From Gemmatimonadota bacterium (GTDB lineage Bacteria; JAAXHH01): a DNA stretch of 6,455 nucleotides. Below, piece after piece: positions 6,242 to 6,455 of this stretch; within the stretch, counting starts at the first letter, position 1; each line of letters begins with the position of its first letter. The notes beneath the pieces were generated by a model that was given only the letters and a program-made list of their open reading frames with translations, was not told the DNA's origin and searched no databases. The DNA is taken from NCBI GenBank assembly GCA_026713285.1, contig JAPOOT010000502.1, positions 1 to 6,455 of the forward strand, given 5' to 3'. A program made the translations under genes and the position numbers.

Positions 6242-6315
6242 GTGTTCCACGTAAGAAGCACTGCAGTTCGTGTGTGGTGTTCCATGACCCACTTTAGAAG
6301 AACTGGAGTTCGTGT
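6242..6315. repeat. Imperfect tandem duplication of the membrane-protein gene's tail
   Basis: The segment 6277-6315 is repeated at 6242-6273. The best-conserved cores, 6296-6315 and 6254-6273, match at 18 of 20 positions with a 42-bp period, and GTGTTCCA recurs at 6277-6284 and 6242-6249. A 7-nt gap separates the two blocks in the copy nearer the mutase. On the minus strand the upstream copy encodes HELQFF and the stop TAA (6294-6296). The downstream copy, in the same frame, reads HELQCFL with TTA (6252-6254) in place of the stop. It occupies most of the 111-bp leader before the mutase gene. Confidence 0.75.
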
Positions 6316-6455
6316 ATTGATCCTCGAAAATACCAGAAATCCACCAGGATCGCAACGGCGGCGCCGAGGACATAGCCTACCATGATGCCGATCATCAGCG
6401 GCTGGACGGCCTGATAGAGGCGTACACCGCCTACCCTGATCAGGATGGTTTTCAA
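6294..6455 (-). CDS. C-terminal end of an integral membrane protein, possibly DUF6785-like (5' end outside window)
   Basis: An open frame enters from the right edge and encodes 53 residues ending in TAA at 6294-6296. The first part, VGGVRLYQAVQPLMIG (8-23), is followed by a strongly hydrophobic helix, about residues 20-43 (LMIGIMVGYVLGAAVAILVD), and a short tail ending HELQFF. The pattern of GG-x-x-LY, a Pro, then a Gly-rich final TM helix with an Asp at its end resembles the C-terminus of the large polytopic DUF6785/DUF6784 (oligopeptide-transporter-like) proteins common in planctomycete-like and Latescibacterota-like genomes. That match is from memory of the family and rests on a short piece. 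A membrane protein C-terminus is well supported by hydrophobicity; the family is tentative. It is co-directional with the mutase, 111 bp away. Confidence 0.6.
   Translation of the reverse strand: MKTILIRVGGVRLYQAVQPLMIGIMVGYVLGAAVAILVDFWYFRGSIHELQFF

Noticed and set aside
5196..6254. A 352-codon plus-strand open frame opposite the mutase, with a Pro/Ser-rich relative at 5533-6189
   Set aside because: Both are antisense to a mutase with all catalytic motifs. The Pro-rich stretch is just the other strand of the Gly-rich insert repeats.
6179..6373. A small minus-strand frame whose ATGAGATG end overlaps the mutase start, suggestive of translational coupling
   Set aside because: It overlaps the membrane-protein tail in a different frame and its sequence follows from the duplicated DNA; no sign of a real product.

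Overview
The window is a 6.5 kb piece of a G+C-rich bacterial chromosome (roughly 60% by eye) carrying five protein-coding genes. The mix suggests an uncultured, heterotrophic lineage rich in sialidases and permeases, of the Latescibacterota, Poribacteria or Gemmatimonadota kind: an 8-TM FtsX/MacB-type permease, a BNR/Asp-box sialidase-like protein, a PgcA/PGM2-type phosphohexomutase, a possible DUF6785-type membrane protein and a SCO1/SenC protein. That placement is an inference; no marker gene is present.

Layout. At the left edge the 3' half of a SCO1/SenC gene runs on the plus strand (1-333). It converges with four genes that all run leftward on the minus strand. In transcription order these are the tail of an integral membrane protein (6294-6455), a phosphoglucomutase/phosphomannomutase (4248-6182), a sialidase-like BNR protein (3028-4134) and an 800-residue ABC transporter permease (432-2834). 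The gaps between the minus-strand genes are 111, 113 and 193 bp. This fits a loose co-directional cluster but does not show one tight operon. No gap exceeds 300 bp, and I see no tRNA, rRNA, CRISPR array, IS element or convincing rho-independent terminator.

How the genes relate. The mutase is central carbon metabolism (interconversion of hexose 1- and 6-phosphates). The sialidase-like protein may act on glycans or sugar derivatives, and the membrane-protein tail may belong to a transporter, so a carbohydrate-use theme is possible but unproven. The permease lacks its ATPase partner in the window. The SCO protein belongs to copper delivery/cytochrome oxidase assembly and looks unrelated.

What stands out is repeat structure rather than a new gene system. 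All four minus-strand genes have short tandem or dispersed repeats just after their stop codons. In two of them (48 bp and 42 bp periods, both multiples of three) the repeat copies the last codons of the gene, and the stop codon is changed to a sense codon in the downstream copy. The mutase also carries an in-frame Gly/Asp/Arg-rich insert of about 40 residues, built from short DNA repeats, in an otherwise intact enzyme.
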